From: Nelumbo lutea
Taxonomy: Eukaryota > Streptophyta > Magnoliopsida > Proteales > Nelumbonaceae
Assembly (NCBI GenBank): GCA_022828595.1
Contig: JAKGHH010000003.1
Span: 55,169,759 to 55,233,758 of the forward strand
Direction: 5' to 3'
Length of the DNA stretch: 64,000 nucleotides
The translations under genes were made by a program, and so were the position numbers. Positions 62,816 to 64,000 of this stretch are shown piece by piece. The notes beneath the pieces are model-generated. The model worked only from the letters and a program-made list of their open reading frames with translations, ran no database searches and was not told the origin of the DNA. The first letter of the stretch is position 1. Each line of letters begins with the position of its first letter.

Positions 62816-64000
62816 ATGTAACTGAGCTATTTGATTGAATGGATTTGCCTATCTATCTATATGATTCTGGCCTATCCAATCCCCAAATACTCCACTTCCT
62901 CTAATACTGATATCATGTTCAACAGACGTGCCTCCCATCTAGTATTTTTTCTTTCTTTAGTGACAAGAAATAGTAGTTTCTTTGTCCTTTCACAAAGGAT
63001 GTGCTTTCTCTATCCAAAATGGGTTGTGCCCTAATCACTCATCCCATAAAGTAACTTGATTTTCTATTGGCAAGAGCTGGATCTCAGGTATACAAGACGC
63101 CTACTGCAGCTTGTTTCCACGATAAACTTCCACTTGTCATAAGCTAAGAGGATCAGGTTCTACCAAAAACTCAATTATATTCCACCTAATATATCAATTC
63201 AACCAGAATCAGCCCTAATATATAGATCGTTACACCTATCCAAAAGGTTGATAAAGTTCTTCCATCAGTGAACAATAATGATCTGAATGTCCTCATAAGA
63301 TGCTATTCCCTTGGAAGAAGCTGGCCATGTGAAATGAGATCCTTTCATTTTGACTTTGCTTGGCATTTAAACACAATGCATCATGGCATGAAATGGATTC
63401 ATTATTGGGATGCTAACAAAAATTTTAGACATTAATTCGTTAATTGAAATCCTAAAATGGTTAAGTCTTTTTCTTTTTCTTCTTCAAGATTCCTCTATTG
63501 AATTCATCATTTTCGATTATGTATTTTACACTTGGGCTCAGAAATCAGAATAGGTTCACCCAACTTCAGCCTTGAAATTGATTCTGGCTTGACCCAATCT
63601 GCTGAAACCTATTGATCAACTAACAAGATTTAAGCTTCAATTTGGACAGAAAACATTAATTGGCCGCAGAGTGAATAGCTGCCAATTGATAGTTCTCAGA
63701 AGGAGCATGAACTAATTAATATAATTAGGTTTCCTTAAAACACACATAGTTAGAATTACTCATTGGCATCTTGTAAGCTATATTTTTTTATCTTCTATAT
63801 ATAAAAAAGGAAAAGGTTTCAGCTATGACACACCACATGCCTACGCACAAATATTTGCATATTTTAAAGCTAATACAGAATTTTCTTCTGGTTCACATGC
63901 TCACTCACAAACCCAAAGATTTCCTTCAACTTGCTCCTCATCATGTATCATTTATTAAAGTCTGTTAATCAAACTCTGTCCCATCTATCTCATTATACAA
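62816..64000. other. Intergenic DNA to window end
   Basis: AT-rich DNA without a recognised gene, RNA or transposon end. The repeated motif CTAAGAGGATCAGG near 63146 shares its bases with the aldolase exon at 1429-1442, which looks like chance. Confidence 0.5.

Overview
This is nuclear DNA from a flowering plant, probably a eudicot. The evidence is GT-AG introns, a plant-type threonine aldolase, AT-rich intergenic DNA, and many Ty1/copia elements primed by initiator tRNA-Met, with LINE, TRIM, hAT, MULE-like and Tourist-like debris. The species cannot be named from the sequence. All work here is by eye, so percentages and long-range homologies are approximate.

The only host gene I can assemble with confidence is the 3' half of a low-specificity L-threonine aldolase gene on the + strand. 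It has seven exons, at 848-898, 1162-1233, 1428-1560, 3824-3882, 4485-4585, 28205-28271 and 28358-28396. They join in frame to 173 codons plus a stop and include the PLP-binding lysine motif. The first half of the gene lies upstream of the window. The intron between 4585 and 28205 is about 23.6 kb and is almost wholly nested retrotransposons.

Layout. 1-4585: aldolase exons; intron 2 holds a 109-bp hAT-type MITE and intron 3 a LINE remnant split by a 1-kb solo LTR. 4586-28204: the giant intron. Its outer shell is a decayed Ty3/gypsy element with LTRs at 5372-6011 and 26669-27320. Inside are copia fragment C, split by a miniature LTR element (TRIM), which is itself split by a palindromic copia D (6662-12203); copia fragment E, split by a second solo LTR and a 224-bp MULE-type MITE; and a 5.5-kb copia G (20316-25825) with a 5-bp target duplication inside the gypsy integrase gene. 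28205-28396: last two aldolase exons. 28397-31456: 3' flank, LINE, TRIM and TIR debris. 31457-42065: copia H, whose 5' LTR holds a poly(A) LINE with a 15-bp duplication and whose gag holds copia I (33631-39115). 42533-48226: copia K, the youngest, with LTRs differing at one position by eye and one frameshift between two long ORFs. 49811-55379: copia J, a sister of I with different LTRs. 55385-64000: mostly intergenic, with a 1.24-kb non-autonomous hAT element, two Tourist-like MITEs and two LINE remnants.

The elements do not work together as a pathway. What they record is an insertion order, which target-site duplications let one read almost layer by layer. I found no CRISPR array, tRNA, rRNA or bacterial-type operon. 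The points most worth attention are the giant TE-filled intron, the palindromic copia, LTR/TRIM chimeras joined at the tRNA primer site, non-canonical TG...CT LTR ends in two elements, and two short exon-like open stretches that I could not assign.
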